DNA of 64,000 bases from Arachnopeziza araneosa (lineage: Eukaryota; Ascomycota; Leotiomycetes; Helotiales; Arachnopezizaceae), in assembly GCA_003988855.1 (NCBI GenBank), contig QYAI01000103.1, forward strand, positions 1-64,000, written 5' to 3'. Positions 1 to 10,070 of the stretch are shown here, one piece after another; position 1 is the stretch's first letter, and each line of letters opens with the position of its first letter. A program made the translations under genes and the position numbers. Under the pieces are notes generated by a model. That model was given only the letters and a program-made list of their open reading frames with translations, was not told where the DNA came from and did not search any database.

Positions 1-45
1 ACGAATAGATTAGCTAGAGAAAAGAGCTATTAAATAAATACTTAC

Positions 46-502
46 GAGAAGAATTAATGTAATAGTTTCCCGGCAGAAGTAAAGAGTTATCCTTCTTTAT
101 TGTAATATTACTTTCATTCCGTAGAATATATTCGCCACGAAAAATAACGAAAATCTCGATCATAGCATATAGGTTAGCATTTGTAACACCAGCTGTAAGC
201 ATCAGGCCACCAATTGGAGTACTTCGATCGCTTGTACCGAAAATATGAACGTCGCGATCTACGGAGCGATTTCGAGAAGGCATATGTAACTGAGTGTTTT
301 CGTGTAACGGAGAAGATGGAGCGTCTACGAGGTGTAGTAGAGTGCCTGCGAGGTGTGGTAGAGCGTCTACGGAGTGTGGGGGACTGTCTTTAGGATGCTC
401 TTCGATCTGTAGGAGGTTGTCGGAGTGTAGGAGACTGTCTGCAGAGTGTGGGAAGTCGGTGTATGAGGAGCTGGAGCTAGAGTGAGCAGAAGAAGACGAC
501 AT
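46..502 (-). CDS. N-terminal exon of a probable HNH-nuclease-family protein (partial)
   Basis: This is the first coding exon of a gene that runs off the left edge. The start is the ATG at 502 and a GTAAGT donor follows base 46, so the rest of the protein lies outside the window. The first ~80 residues are Ser/His/Leu-rich and repetitive (recurring LLH and PHS units). Residues ~84-150 look like a conserved fungal module, with segments such as TPIGGLMLTAGVTNANLY, IFVIFRGEYILRNE and LLPGNYYI. From memory, this module precedes an HNH endonuclease domain in many Leotiomycete proteins, but the HNH part is not visible here, so the family call is an inference. The repetitive N-terminus is encoded by a degenerate 21-bp repeat annotated separately. 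Confidence 0.5.
319..450. repeat. Degenerate 21-bp tandem repeat inside coding exon
   Basis: On the plus strand, units of 21 bp start at 319, 340, 361 and 382 (consensus close to gagcgtctacgaggtgtggt), and more diverged copies continue to about 450. The period is a multiple of three, so the repeat encodes a 7-residue protein repeat in the minus-strand exon (Leu/His/Pro-rich) without breaking the frame. Confidence 0.7.
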
Positions 503-2015
503 CGTGAAGATTTATGGATAGCATGTAGCGTGTTAGAGACGGCAGGTGCGTTTGAAGGTAGAAAGTGTTTTGATTGAAGAAATGACGATAGGATAGGTGG
601 TTACCTAAGGCAGGTAAGGCGAGCCGAGATAGTTAGCGCCTGAGTACCCAGGTCCTTGGGATATGGAAGAGTGTAAAGAGTGATGGGACAAGCGAGCTGG
701 GCAGTATCATCAGCCTAAAGCTTCATCAGATAGAGCCTACTAGCATCGATGGGTATTGTTGAGATTTTTTTTTATCCACATGTGATCTCGAAATAGGTAC
801 CCTTCTCTCAACACGTGACCAGAACCTGCTCACAGCACATGACTAGAACTTGCTCCTGACATCATTCCCAATGTTAGATAGAGGTGGATCTTGATATTCG
901 CGATTTTGGAAAGAAGCAAGATGATATCTGGCAAGAATTCTTTCTCTAACCCACCTGCACCTCTCTCAGCACGTGACCCGTATTATCGCCAACCTCGCGG
1001 TCCAGACCTCCTGCACCTGCACCTGCACCTGTACATACATGTACATCATCGCTCACCATCTGCCACATCGCCCACCATCGCCCACCATCTCATACCACCT
1101 CCCACCATTCCATCCCATCCCATCCAGTCTCCGGCAGCATCGACAGCCTCCAACCGCACATCAGACGGCCTGCAGTCCGTCCTGTCTCACGTCACTGAGT
1201 AGTGGAACTCTCGGCCCGCTTCCGACAAGCAAGGAGTACAAACTGGAGAGTCTCCCCCCTCCCCCTTTCCCCCCAACACAATATATCCTCCTTGCTGCAC
1301 TGAGTCGTGCGTCGATGATGAGTGTTGCTTTTGAGTTGACTATACCAGGGCAGTTCGCCAGTGCAGGCCCGGTCTCTCGCGGAGAGAGACGGCGTGGAGA
1401 GTTGATGACGCTCTACATGTTTTTTGTTCCTCCTGTAGATGCTGCTCTCTCCTCAACCACCACGCGCTGTACCGATCCGGATGAGAACCCCTTCGGATCG
1501 GTCTGTTATTGCAGCGCAGCCCTCGCATTCATTTCCTCACATTTGCTCGATCCTGATTCCGACAAAAGATGTAAAGCTGGCGAGCACTGCCCTCGGCGGC
1601 CCCAAAAGAAAGCCAGTGGCTTGCTGCTGAGGTTGGTTTGGGAGCGGATCGCCCAATTGACAGCGACAATCGCCCTAGCCGATCAGGGTCCTTGAGCTTT
1701 GTGGGGTAGACTCGGTGCACATCTCTGCATTATCTGACAGGAGGTGCAGCAGCGGAATGCGTGCAGGCATGATTGATCTAAGTATCACTCTCGATAACTT
1801 ATGAAATCCCGAGTTGGAGCGGAGATCAACAACACCTTTTGTTTTGTTGTGTGTCGGTCCATATTTTGCTGCCTTTCCTCACTCCCCCTCCTGACTCTCC
1901 TGATCCTCCGAGTCATTCTATCCTTATAAGTTATTGTTCCTGTCCTGACCACCTCCTTCAAGCATCCCGTTGCCACAGAAATCCATCTCAGATTGCAACA
2001 TTCCTCCCTTAGATC
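503..2015. other. Intergenic region, no gene recognised
   Basis: About 1.5 kb between the HNH-type exon and the gene starting at 2016. It contains simple sequence at 1005-1110 (acctgc units, then ccaccatc/cccaccatcg units) and long pyrimidine runs at 1245-1275 and 1860-1900, as is common in fungal promoters. Open frames here show no recognisable domain and are mostly translations of simple sequence. Confidence 0.5.
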
Positions 2016-3266
2016 ATGGGGGATACTCGGTCTCGTTTGTTATCTGAATTCCTCGGAAAGATGTGCCCCAGGAAAATCATAACAGGACGACATCCCATCC
2101 ATGCCGGCTCCTCTCCTTCATCGACAGAAACAACAACACACGACAACATGTACGCCCGCAAACCTCTCGTCATCTCGGAGAAGGTCCAGGTGGAGAGAAC
2201 GGCGAGGACCTACAAACGACGAGAAGCATGCCTAGTTCAATCCCTGGATCGCCGTGATGCTTCATCCGTGTCATCTGATAGTACAGTCCCCTCGATGCTG
2301 GATGACCCTTTTGCATCCTCTGCTTCCGAGACGTCTGAAGATACACAGACGTGGTATTGGGAGTCGTGGGTGAGAGGTGAAGAACTATCCATCTCGCCAG
2401 ACTCCAGCCATCGTTCGGACGCCTCTCCCGTGTCGAGGTACTATCGAGATGAACTCTCTATTCCGACACCAGACGAAGGACCCGCCCTCTCATTATGCAA
2501 CCGTAACTTTGCCTCTGATAACCTCTCCAACCTCGCTTTATCAGCAACTCCAAGAACACCAACATTAACACCAATACCCACACCAGACCTCCACCGTTCA
2601 GATGCGCTCCGCTACTCATCTCGCCTCACCACCCCAAAACAAAACGCCAACTACATCATACCAATAGTGACCTACTCTCCCTTCCCGCCACCAAGCACCT
2701 CCCTCCCGATTCACAAACCGCACAAATCCTGGCCCGACCGCACCGCCCCATCCACCCTCCGAAGTCCGCCATCGCCACAAACACCTCATCCAACCCGCCC
2801 AAGAGCCAACACCACCCCACTCCCCCACCGCTCAAAGCACACCCAATACATCCCTCACCCACCCTCAAACCTCAGCACCTGCACGACGTTCACGCACGTT
2901 TCATCCGCCTCCTCTCACTCCTCATCACCATCCAGTTCACCCCTCTACATGAGCATCCGATCCGTGCCGGCCAGTCCCGGCCCCCCTCGTTCACAGATCA
3001 GATTTCCCGGCATCGAAAGCCTGGACGAGAGCGAGAAGAGCGCGTTTGAATCCGATGATGAGGATGAGGATGAGGAAAGAAGTCCGTTTGGGAGTCTGCG
3101 GAGGAGGTTGTGCTTGATGAGGGGAGACGGAGATAGAGAGAGGGAGGGTGAGAGGTTGGGGGCGGCGGGGAGAGACAACGAGAAAGAGAAACAGAAGAAT
3201 AGCACCAGGATCAGGAGGGTGAGTGATGTTCTGAGAGGCGTCTTTGGGATCAAGAAATGTCTTTAA
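2016..3266 (+). CDS. Ser/Pro/Thr-rich protein of unknown function
   Basis: A single open frame of 416 codons with an ATG at 2016, preceded by a pyrimidine-rich promoter. I do not recognise the product. The middle of the protein (about residues 150-310) is a disordered Ser/Pro/Thr-rich region. It is followed by an acidic stretch around residue 345 (FESDDEDEDEER), a basic patch (SLRRRLCLMR), a charged Arg/Glu/Lys tract and a short C-terminal block ending RRVSDVLRGVFGIKKCL. The conserved-looking ends and length support a real gene; no membrane segment or signal peptide is visible. Codon and base composition match neighbouring genes. It may be a regulatory or phosphorylation-rich scaffold protein, but the sequence does not show this. 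Confidence 0.6.
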   Translation: MGDTRSRLLSEFLGKMCPRKIITGRHPIHAGSSPSSTETTTHDNMYARKPLVISEKVQVERTARTYKRREACLVQSLDRRDASSVSSDSTVPSMLDDPFASSASETSEDTQTWYWESWVRGEELSISPDSSHRSDASPVSRYYRDELSIPTPDEGPALSLCNRNFASDNLSNLALSATPRTPTLTPIPTPDLHRSDALRYSSRLTTPKQNANYIIPIVTYSPFPPPSTSLPIHKPHKSWPDRTAPSTLRSPPSPQTPHPTRPRANTTPLPHRSKHTQYIPHPPSNLSTCTTFTHVSSASSHSSSPSSSPLYMSIRSVPASPGPPRSQIRFPGIESLDESEKSAFESDDEDEDEERSPFGSLRRRLCLMRGDGDREREGERLGAAGRDNEKEKQKNSTRIRRVSDVLRGVFGIKKCL

Positions 3267-3781
3267 TTCATCTCCTATCCTTACTCTCCTATCATTTTTA
3301 GCACGAATCAATGTCCTCTTATTTTTCCTTTCCTCTTCTCCTTGCTCTGAAGCACACCCTTGAACGGGATGTCCGGTTATGATTTCATGACCTGTGTTGG
3401 TTATCTGCCATCTGCGCTGGAGTCGGTGGTAATCTGTTGGGATCCAGGTCTGCGTCTTTGTTGCGTTGAAGCTGACGGCGTTTCTCTTTGTTTGTTTTGG
3501 AGTTTTTGTTCGGTCTGCGTATTTCCTGGATCTGACGAGGTTCGAATCGCGTTATGTTGGGATCGGTGGGGGCTAGGAATGGTCGGTATCAGTCGGTCTG
3601 TTTCGGCGTTGATAAGTCTGCGTTCGTTTGCCTTTATGAGGAATCAAAATAAGACAGGATAGGAGACCTTTGGCAAGGATGTCGAACGTGCTGAAAAGTT
3701 TTGTATTATGACTACCTAATAAACGAACCATTGTTGTTCCTTCCGATTCCTGCATATCCCCTGTACGATTCATTGATCCCA
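3267..3781. other. Convergent 3' intergenic region
   Basis: About 500 bp between the converging unknown gene and the Ulp1-like protease gene. It has T-rich stretches after 3266 suited to 3'-end formation. I see no gene or RNA in it. Confidence 0.5.
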
Positions 3782-5833
3782 TCAGACCTCATCCCCGTCA
3801 TCATGTTCTGAATCCGAAGAATCGGACCCGCACTCATCGACATCCAACTCTTCCACCTCTGAGAAGTCTCCCGATCGATGCAAGGTACACAACCACTCGT
3901 CCGAATAATCCGCCACGACGCCATCATCCACATCAAACCCCTCTCTGCGATCCCAGTCGGCGAACCCATCCCCCATCTCGCCGACGACGCTCGTCACGGT
4001 CCCCAGGAACAAGGCATACCACGCCCTGAGGCGGTTGGTGATCCAGTCGTGGAACAAGACGCGCTCCTCGCGGGCCCAGTCCCGCACCTGCCACCTCCTG
4101 ATGCCGAACTGCCGGCACCCGGTCTCGAGCCACCAGTGCGGGTCCGAGGGGACGAGGGACCGCGGCGGGTAGTGCGAGGCGCCGAAGACGAGGATGCCGC
4201 GCTTCCAGTCCGCGGGCGGGAACTGCACCGGGTGCGGCGGGGCGGCGGCGGCGGCGGCGGCGGCGGGGTGGCGGCCGTCTCGCAGCCAGAGGGTCCGCGT
4301 GCACTGGGCGCGGCTGCAGCTGATGCCAGTCGGGGTGCGGACGAATCCTCTGTAGGTTGCCGGTCCTGGTGGTGGTGGAGGCTGGAGGTTGTATGTGGGA
4401 GTGGTAGGGGAGTCGGGCTGCGGAGCTGTGCCAGTTCCTGGACGGAAGAAGTCAGAGGGGAGAGGATGGGGTCGGTCAACCTGGAGCCTTATAGGTTCAT
4501 GGTCGTCTGACCGTTCCAGAGTCGTAGCAGTGCTTGTGAATCCCATGGGTCCCGGGTCGGTGAAGGTAGTATCCCAATTAGGATCATCATTTTTGGTGCC
4601 GTCGACAGTACCTCCATCGTCACCCTCCGAATGTGAATCGTCTGGTTCACTCTCATCCTCGGTATATGCTTCAGCCTCAGGGCTCGGTGCTTCATCCCTG
4701 GGATATGTTGTCTTGTGTTCTGGGAGCTTGACCCACCTCGAGCGATGATCCGGAAACTGCGTAGGCAACTCGAACATGTCATAGTTGCCTGCCTGAATCC
4801 CCCCGTGGGTCAACTCAAAGGCAACCCGAGGACGCTTGAGAACATCGAGATCGGATTCCTCGTAGGATAGGAGGTTGAATCCAAAGCCGAGGCAGAAAGC
4901 ACTCGTGATCACGAACGTGGCGCAGTTGTACATGTCATTTTGCTGAGGGCCATCGGGACTGCCGTCTTGTGTGCGACTGCGTGTCGGCCACTGAGAGTAG
5001 AGTGGCCAGTCGTGATCGGCTAATGAATCGTCATCCTTATGAAGACGAAGCTGATGAAGGAGAATTGCTTCCAATCCCCACGCGATGCGCTGATGCGACA
5101 TGACCCAATCAGACTCGATTGTGTCTAATATGAAGACGAATTTCTGCTTTGGTGCGATTCCAGGTAGCAACCAGTGTGTGCGATCTCGTTTCAGATAGGG
5201 AATGAGAATGTAGTCCAATTCCATGAACTTCCTTCCATGATTGTATTGTGGATGGAAAATCTTGTTGATTGCGGAAGCTTTGCTCTCGTAGTAGAAGGGT
5301 CGATGTCGGATCTGTTCAGATCTTCGATCGTGCTTGATTGTCCGAAATGTGAGCCTATTGATGCTCATGCATCCTTTGTCATGTTCTCCGCCGTTGATCG
5401 TATGGAGAAATCTGACGGGCGCGATATTCCGGTATCCATAGCGAGGCACTTGCTGGAATACTGTCGTTGGTGTCGAGGATCGAACCATGTTGACATACCG
5501 GCAGACTTCACTCACATAGGTATCTACCACGTCTTCGGATAAAGTCTGGTATTCCTTCGCATTGATATCTAGAGGCTGGGCCATGATGGTGCAGAGACTG
5601 CCGTTGTTAAGTTTCGCATTTGGAATACCTGTGTAGATGGGTTGTGCGAGAAACAATTTTTTCTGTCGCCTTTCTTCTGGGTAGTTATTGTATCCGTTAT
5701 ACCAAACGTCGAGATCCTGTTTCGTTTTTTGGAACCATTTACTCTCCTCCGGGTTCAAGTCATTGAATTGCTGTCTTTCCAACTCCCTCTGCTGCTCGTC
5801 AGTCAAGTCGTTACGCCTGTAAATGGAAGGCAT
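3782..5833 (-). CDS. Ulp1-like (C48 family) cysteine protease with long disordered tail
   Basis: An uninterrupted 683-codon frame with ATG at 5833. Residues ~205-320 carry the order of catalytic residues expected for Ulp1/SENP-type deSUMOylating proteases: His220 followed by Trp (RTHWLLPG), Asp237 (FILDTIESD), Gln297/298 and Cys304 (PQQNDMYNCATF). The Cys motif differs from the usual NDCG, so this is a divergent member. Its substrate (SUMO, NEDD8 or another Ubl) cannot be read from sequence. Residues ~370-500 are acidic and then Pro-rich and disordered. The C-terminal ~190 residues contain a polyalanine run (encoded by a GCG/GGC repeat near 4237-4270) and a Trp-rich block, and end in an acidic tail. 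The segment 4000-4400 is far richer in GC than the rest. Confidence 0.7.
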   Translation of the reverse strand: MPSIYRRNDLTDEQQRELERQQFNDLNPEESKWFQKTKQDLDVWYNGYNNYPEERRQKKLFLAQPIYTGIPNAKLNNGSLCTIMAQPLDINAKEYQTLSEDVVDTYVSEVCRYVNMVRSSTPTTVFQQVPRYGYRNIAPVRFLHTINGGEHDKGCMSINRLTFRTIKHDRRSEQIRHRPFYYESKASAINKIFHPQYNHGRKFMELDYILIPYLKRDRTHWLLPGIAPKQKFVFILDTIESDWVMSHQRIAWGLEAILLHQLRLHKDDDSLADHDWPLYSQWPTRSRTQDGSPDGPQQNDMYNCATFVITSAFCLGFGFNLLSYEESDLDVLKRPRVAFELTHGGIQAGNYDMFELPTQFPDHRSRWVKLPEHKTTYPRDEAPSPEAEAYTEDESEPDDSHSEGDDGGTVDGTKNDDPNWDTTFTDPGPMGFTSTATTLERSDDHEPIRLQVDRPHPLPSDFFRPGTGTAPQPDSPTTPTYNLQPPPPPGPATYRGFVRTPTGISCSRAQCTRTLWLRDGRHPAAAAAAAAPPHPVQFPPADWKRGILVFGASHYPPRSLVPSDPHWWLETGCRQFGIRRWQVRDWAREERVLFHDWITNRLRAWYALFLGTVTSVVGEMGDGFADWDRREGFDVDDGVVADYSDEWLCTLHRSGDFSEVEELDVDECGSDSSDSEHDDGDEV
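4233..4275. repeat. GGC/GCG trinucleotide repeat encoding polyalanine
   Basis: A run of cgg/gcg triplets on the plus strand inside the minus-strand Ulp1-like gene encodes eight consecutive alanines. It sits in a locally very GC-rich block (about 4000-4400) and is a candidate for length variation between strains. Confidence 0.75.
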
Positions 5834-6382
5834 CGTCGCTTGAAGGCTGTATAAATTGGCCTCAATTGCGCAGAATGTATGAGAAGGTTTGATTTAACCA
5901 AGTGGGCAACTCAAGGTATCGCGAAAAGAGAATTCGCACAGTATCTTGATCGGAAGTAATACTTTAGACACGGAATTGCAGACATCTGATAAAGATATAA
6001 GGGCTGGCTTTGTTTGTTTACTGAAACAAACAAGTTCTGCATAGAATGTAAGCTGCATCAGGAAAGCTCGAAATGAGGATAGAAGGAAACCTCATCACAA
6101 AGAAAGTAAATTCGCTATTGCAAATCAGGCCAATCTTCAGGTTTGCTCTTTGTAGAGGTCCTTCGTTGAAATATGTGGGTACAAGTGACTGGCTTTCGAT
6201 ATACAGAAGGTAAAACCACAAAAATACAACAAGGGAACAAGGAATGAGGTCGCAAAACTACTCGGCGCCTCAACTTTGAAGAAGCGATTTCATTCTCCTG
6301 TTCGGTATTGTACTACCATAACCCCAGAACAGGTAACGTTATACAATAATCCTACATTCCACCTTCTTCTTCCCTTCTTACG
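5834..6382. other. Intergenic region with a short inverted repeat
   Basis: About 550 bp upstream of the protease gene and downstream of SCO1. It contains a perfect 10-bp inverted repeat with a 4-nt loop at 6010-6033 (ttgtttgttt / aaacaaacaa), which also forms TGTTTAC, a forkhead-type core site. No gene seen. Confidence 0.5.
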
Positions 6383-7286
6383 CTATCTCTTCTTCCAATC
6401 ACCAACATGCCCTAAGATACACTCCGCTGCCCGTTCCGGACTCATCTGTCGTCCAATGGCCTCGACAAAATCTCCCTCGGGATCCATAAGATAAAAGTAG
6501 ATGCTATGATCCACAAGATAATCCTGTCCTTGTTGAACACCCTCTGGCGTGCTGAAATAAACCCTGTATTTCTTGCACACCCCTTTGATTTGTTCCCACG
6601 TCCCGGTGAGGCCGATGATCGCGGGGTGGAATTCAGCAAGGTAGGTCTTGAGCACACCCGGCGTGTCGCGTGCTGGGTCACAGGTGATGAAGAGAGGCAG
6701 GAGGGGCCCGGTGGGAGAGGAGGCGGAGAGGAGGGGTGAAGCGTTTGCGAGGTCGATCATTCGAGCCATTTTATCGAGTTCTTCCGGGCAGATGTCTGGA
6801 CAGTGGGAGAATCCAAAATAAACCTTCATGTCATCAGCTCGTGCAATCTTCCGTTGGAACTTGACAACTCACCAGTGAATATTTCCCTTTCATATCCCGT
6901 TCCCCGAAAGGTTTCCCATCCTGATCCACGAGCTCAAAAGCTCCGCCAACCTTCGGCCGCCCTACACCTTTCGCAGCTTCGGCCACTCTCTTCCTCTCCA
7001 TACGCTCCTTCTCATATCGGAAGTAGAAGATCAAGCCTGCACCTGAGGCGAGGAATAGCAGACCGGCTGTCCAGGAGAACGGCCCTGAGCGATAACGTGA
7101 TCGTTGCTCTTGTACTGTTTTATAGGGTTTGGAGGGGGTGGAGGAGAATTGTCGGACTGGGATGGAAGTACGGTGGAGGCATTGAACTGTACGTCGTGGT
7201 GCGGCGGGGCAGAGAGAGCGTGCGAAGCTTGAGAGAAGCATTCTGCTTGGGATGAGTGATTTGGACATATTGGGACTGAAAGTCAT
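6383..7286 (-). CDS. SCO1: SCO1-type mitochondrial copper chaperone
   Basis: Two exons: 7286 (or 7268)..6873 and 6823..6383. They join in phase across a 49-nt intron (GTGAGT...AAG) between Leu and Val of KYSL-VYFGFSHCPDICPEEL. The product (about 285 residues) delivers copper to the CuA site of cytochrome c oxidase subunit 2 at the inner mitochondrial membrane. Visible features are an Arg/Ser-rich mitochondrial targeting N-terminus, one membrane segment (WTAGLLFLASGAGLIFYF), the copper-binding CPDIC (CxxxC) motif in a thioredoxin-like fold, and the distal copper-ligand His in YLVDHSIYFYL. Two in-frame ATGs at 7286 and 7268 are possible starts. A CTGAATGAC...TTTCAG string just before the second could be a 5'-UTR intron end, which would favour 7268. 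Confidence 0.93.
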
Positions 7287-7709
7287 TCAGTGAGCCCGTG
7301 TGGTGAGGTGAGTGAGCTTCAATATTTTGACCAGGATCGGTTAAAATTCGGAACACGCCACTCTGTTCAGCCTCATGTGCCAGGGGACGACGAAGAATGA
7401 AGGACGTTATGGAGAGTAAACATTTATGAAATTGTTTGCTTTAATCTACTGGAGTAGAAGCAATTGATGATATCTTCGATCAATGCATCTCTCAAGAACA
7501 TAATCCTACAGAATACATGCCACCATCCCGCTCATTTCTTCCAACTCCACCACCGACAAATTCATGCCAATACACCTCTACGCCATAGATATGCACGCTC
7601 GTCTTGCAATCATACTTTATCATAACAGTTCCAACTCCAACACGATACTTTTCAGATTGCTCAGCTCTAAACTCCGCATAAGATCAATTCCATCTCCAAT
7701 TATAAGGCT

Positions 7710-10070
7710 CTAGTCTCGTCGACTGACTTGACTGACACTTGTTCTACTTCTCTCATCCTCCTCCATCACGTCGCTCAATCGAGTAGGATGATGGTGTCTT
7801 GGAACACCAGCCCATTCTGGTGTATCTCCGTATACAGTACCAGAATAGTTGACTTGCTCACCTGCAGCAGTGCTAGTTGGCGCTGATCGTCCACCTGTAG
7901 TAGTGGTTGCTCCTCGGCCGTACTCTGCTAACGAAACCCCTCCATAATGCGCTTGGTGAGCTAGTTCACGCTGTCTCTCCGCAGACGCGTCTGCATCATC
8001 TGAACCGTCGTCAGATGGCGGCCCTTGATATCGGACTTTGTTTCCACGAGAATCTCGGATGAATTGGCCTTGGGAATCAATCTCATACTCCTCCTCACTG
8101 AACGCTGCTTCAGAGCCTTGAGAACCTGTAGGATGCAAGGACGTGCCTTGGTTCTGTTGGTAAAATGCAGATGTTGATGCGGGCTGAACGGCAGGTGCGT
8201 GCAGCGGCGAATGAGAATTTGAGAAAGCTGGATGCTCTTGAATGCTGGGATTGGAGAATGGAGTGGTTCTTGTAACAGGCGTACGACGAGCGTTCTCGAC
8301 GAAAGGATCAGCGGGCTCTCGTTGCGCTCTGGCATACGATTGGTATGCGGAATCACTGTCATCGACCGGGCCTTCGGGTTCTTGAGCCTGGGAAGCTGAT
8401 GCACCTGTGGAATATGGCTCAGAGGGAGGAGCACGAGCAGAACCATGTCTACTCGGAACACCCGCCATCATAGGAACAACCTGAACGCCACTAATAAGTG
8501 TTGGTTGACCATCTCGTAGAGATGCCGTCCGTTCTCGTTCCTCTTGTTCTCTTCTCCCAAGTTCTTCCCAAGCTCGCCTTGCTTCCTCCTTCGAAATTTG
8601 CAATTCGCGCCTCATCTCTGCCAGCTGCTTGTCTACACTCACCTTGTCATGCTCATTAGAAACGGCCTCTGCAATTGCAGCCGCCCGCTCTTGTCTTTCT
8701 CGTTCCAAGGTTGCTTCGGTCATTGCTTGGATTTCTTGTGCACGTTCTTGTTCCGCCCTAGTCTCAAAAAACCATCGTTGGAACTTTCGTTCGCTAGATG
8801 CACGCAGACGCTGCAACTCTACAACAGCGTGGAAAAGGTTCGCGCCGGCAGCAGAGAGGTCTGTAACTTGACGTGATAGTTGTTGGGATAAAGGATCGCG
8901 ATTGATATCGTTACTATTTTCTTCAAGTTTGCGGATCCAGAATGAAGTCAGACCTTCCCAATGAGCGGATAAAGTCTCCCATCGCTCGAAAGCATGAGGA
9001 AATGATGATCGAGTTGCGCCGGTAGAAGATCCTGCGGGTTGAGCGGAAGGACCTGCGGGTGCAGATGCACCAGCTTCGGCCTGAGCAGGTCGACGTGCGC
9101 TTTCGTTTTGCACAGGTCTCGCCTGAGGATTTCTTGTCCGTCGGCCAGAAACTCCAGGGTCGTCACCACCAATTGCATTGCCTCCACTTCCCACTCCTTG
9201 CAAGGTGAGGCCCTGAGGACGTGTTTCTCCGCCAGAAACTCTATCACCTGATCTTCGATTTCGATCTGACTGCTGAGAATTGTCAGATACTCTTTGGGGA
9301 TTGCCACCAGATGTTCTTTGTTGTGCTCCTTCTCCGCTTCCTCTCTGTTGTGATGCAGCGCCAGCAGCAGCAGCAGCCCTCCGCTCTGCACTTTTTCTTC
9401 TCTCTACTTCAATTAATTTAGCTTCCTCCTGAGCCCTTGCTCTTTCTAAAGCTTCCCTCTGTTCTTGTTCTGCTCGCCGTCTCTCTTCCCGAGCTTGACG
9501 TTGACGCATCACCTCTCTTGGACCCTTGATACCACTCGGCGAACCAGTGGCAGCTGGGGGTATCTGTGGTCCAGAGTTTCCATTATTCCCAGATCGACCA
9601 CCGCCTGCAGAGGCAGAGGTCCGACCGCCAGTAAGATCTGACATTGATGCGTTCTCTTCCACGAGGTCTGGGGTGAATGGGTTTGGATGTCGTAAAGCTT
9701 CTTCGAGAGCGTAGAGGATAGCACTAGCAGAATTCCTTGAGATTCGTAACGCTCGATGTGGTTGTCGTTGGGAATCAACACGATTCTGGGGAGGACTTGA
9801 GGCTACCGGAGTTGAAGTAGCAAGGTCCTCGTCGAAATCATGGGTAAGCTGAACGCTTCCTGGTCTCTGCTCTGCAAATCGAACACGCGGAGGTGGAGAG
9901 ATACCAGCAGATGCTGCTTCGATATGTGTTCTTCGTGGAGGACGCTGCTGCTGGCGCTGCGCTGGGGATTGTGTTTCGGGGTCGTTGATGTCGTAAAGGT
10001 CGTAAGGTTGGTTTGAAGTTGGATTCGTCAACTTTGCTGCTTCCAAAGGGTTTGGAGGCGAGGTAGACAA
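7710..10070 (-). CDS. Large disordered/coiled-coil protein, apparent TTG start
   Basis: A 786-codon frame. The N-terminal third is polar and disordered but contains a conserved-looking block at about residues 110-145 (ASAILYALEEALRHP, FTPDLVEENASMSDL), which I associate with an uncharacterised fungal family. Basic/Glu-rich helical segments at ~187-237 and ~425-515 are predicted coiled coils. The C-terminus is Ser/Gln-rich. Function is unknown; a scaffold role is plausible but not shown. There is no in-frame ATG before residue ~143: the frame opens after a TAA at about 10090 and the first start-like codon is TTG at 10070 in a Kozak-like CACC-TTG-TCT context. I see no acceptor AG between the TAA and the frame that would bring in an upstream exon. 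Confidence 0.7.
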   Translation of the reverse strand: MSTSPPNPLEAAKLTNPTSNQPYDLYDINDPETQSPAQRQQQRPPRRTHIEAASAGISPPPRVRFAEQRPGSVQLTHDFDEDLATSTPVASSPPQNRVDSQRQPHRALRISRNSASAILYALEEALRHPNPFTPDLVEENASMSDLTGGRTSASAGGGRSGNNGNSGPQIPPAATGSPSGIKGPREVMRQRQAREERRRAEQEQREALERARAQEEAKLIEVERRKSAERRAAAAAGAASQQRGSGEGAQQRTSGGNPQRVSDNSQQSDRNRRSGDRVSGGETRPQGLTLQGVGSGGNAIGGDDPGVSGRRTRNPQARPVQNESARRPAQAEAGASAPAGPSAQPAGSSTGATRSSFPHAFERWETLSAHWEGLTSFWIRKLEENSNDINRDPLSQQLSRQVTDLSAAGANLFHAVVELQRLRASSERKFQRWFFETRAEQERAQEIQAMTEATLERERQERAAAIAEAVSNEHDKVSVDKQLAEMRRELQISKEEARRAWEELGRREQEERERTASLRDGQPTLISGVQVVPMMAGVPSRHGSARAPPSEPYSTGASASQAQEPEGPVDDSDSAYQSYARAQREPADPFVENARRTPVTRTTPFSNPSIQEHPAFSNSHSPLHAPAVQPASTSAFYQQNQGTSLHPTGSQGSEAAFSEEEYEIDSQGQFIRDSRGNKVRYQGPPSDDGSDDADASAERQRELAHQAHYGGVSLAEYGRGATTTTGGRSAPTSTAAGEQVNYSGTVYGDTPEWAGVPRHHHPTRLSDVMEEDERSRTSVSQVSRRD

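Noticed and set aside
891..1695. Open frames of 103 and 240 codons on the plus strand
   Set aside because: They translate simple repeats and CT-rich promoter DNA, overlap each other, and show no domain or splice-supported extension.
3536..3560. ggttcgaatc as a tRNA B box
   Set aside because: Flanking bases cannot form a T stem and no D or anticodon arm is present.
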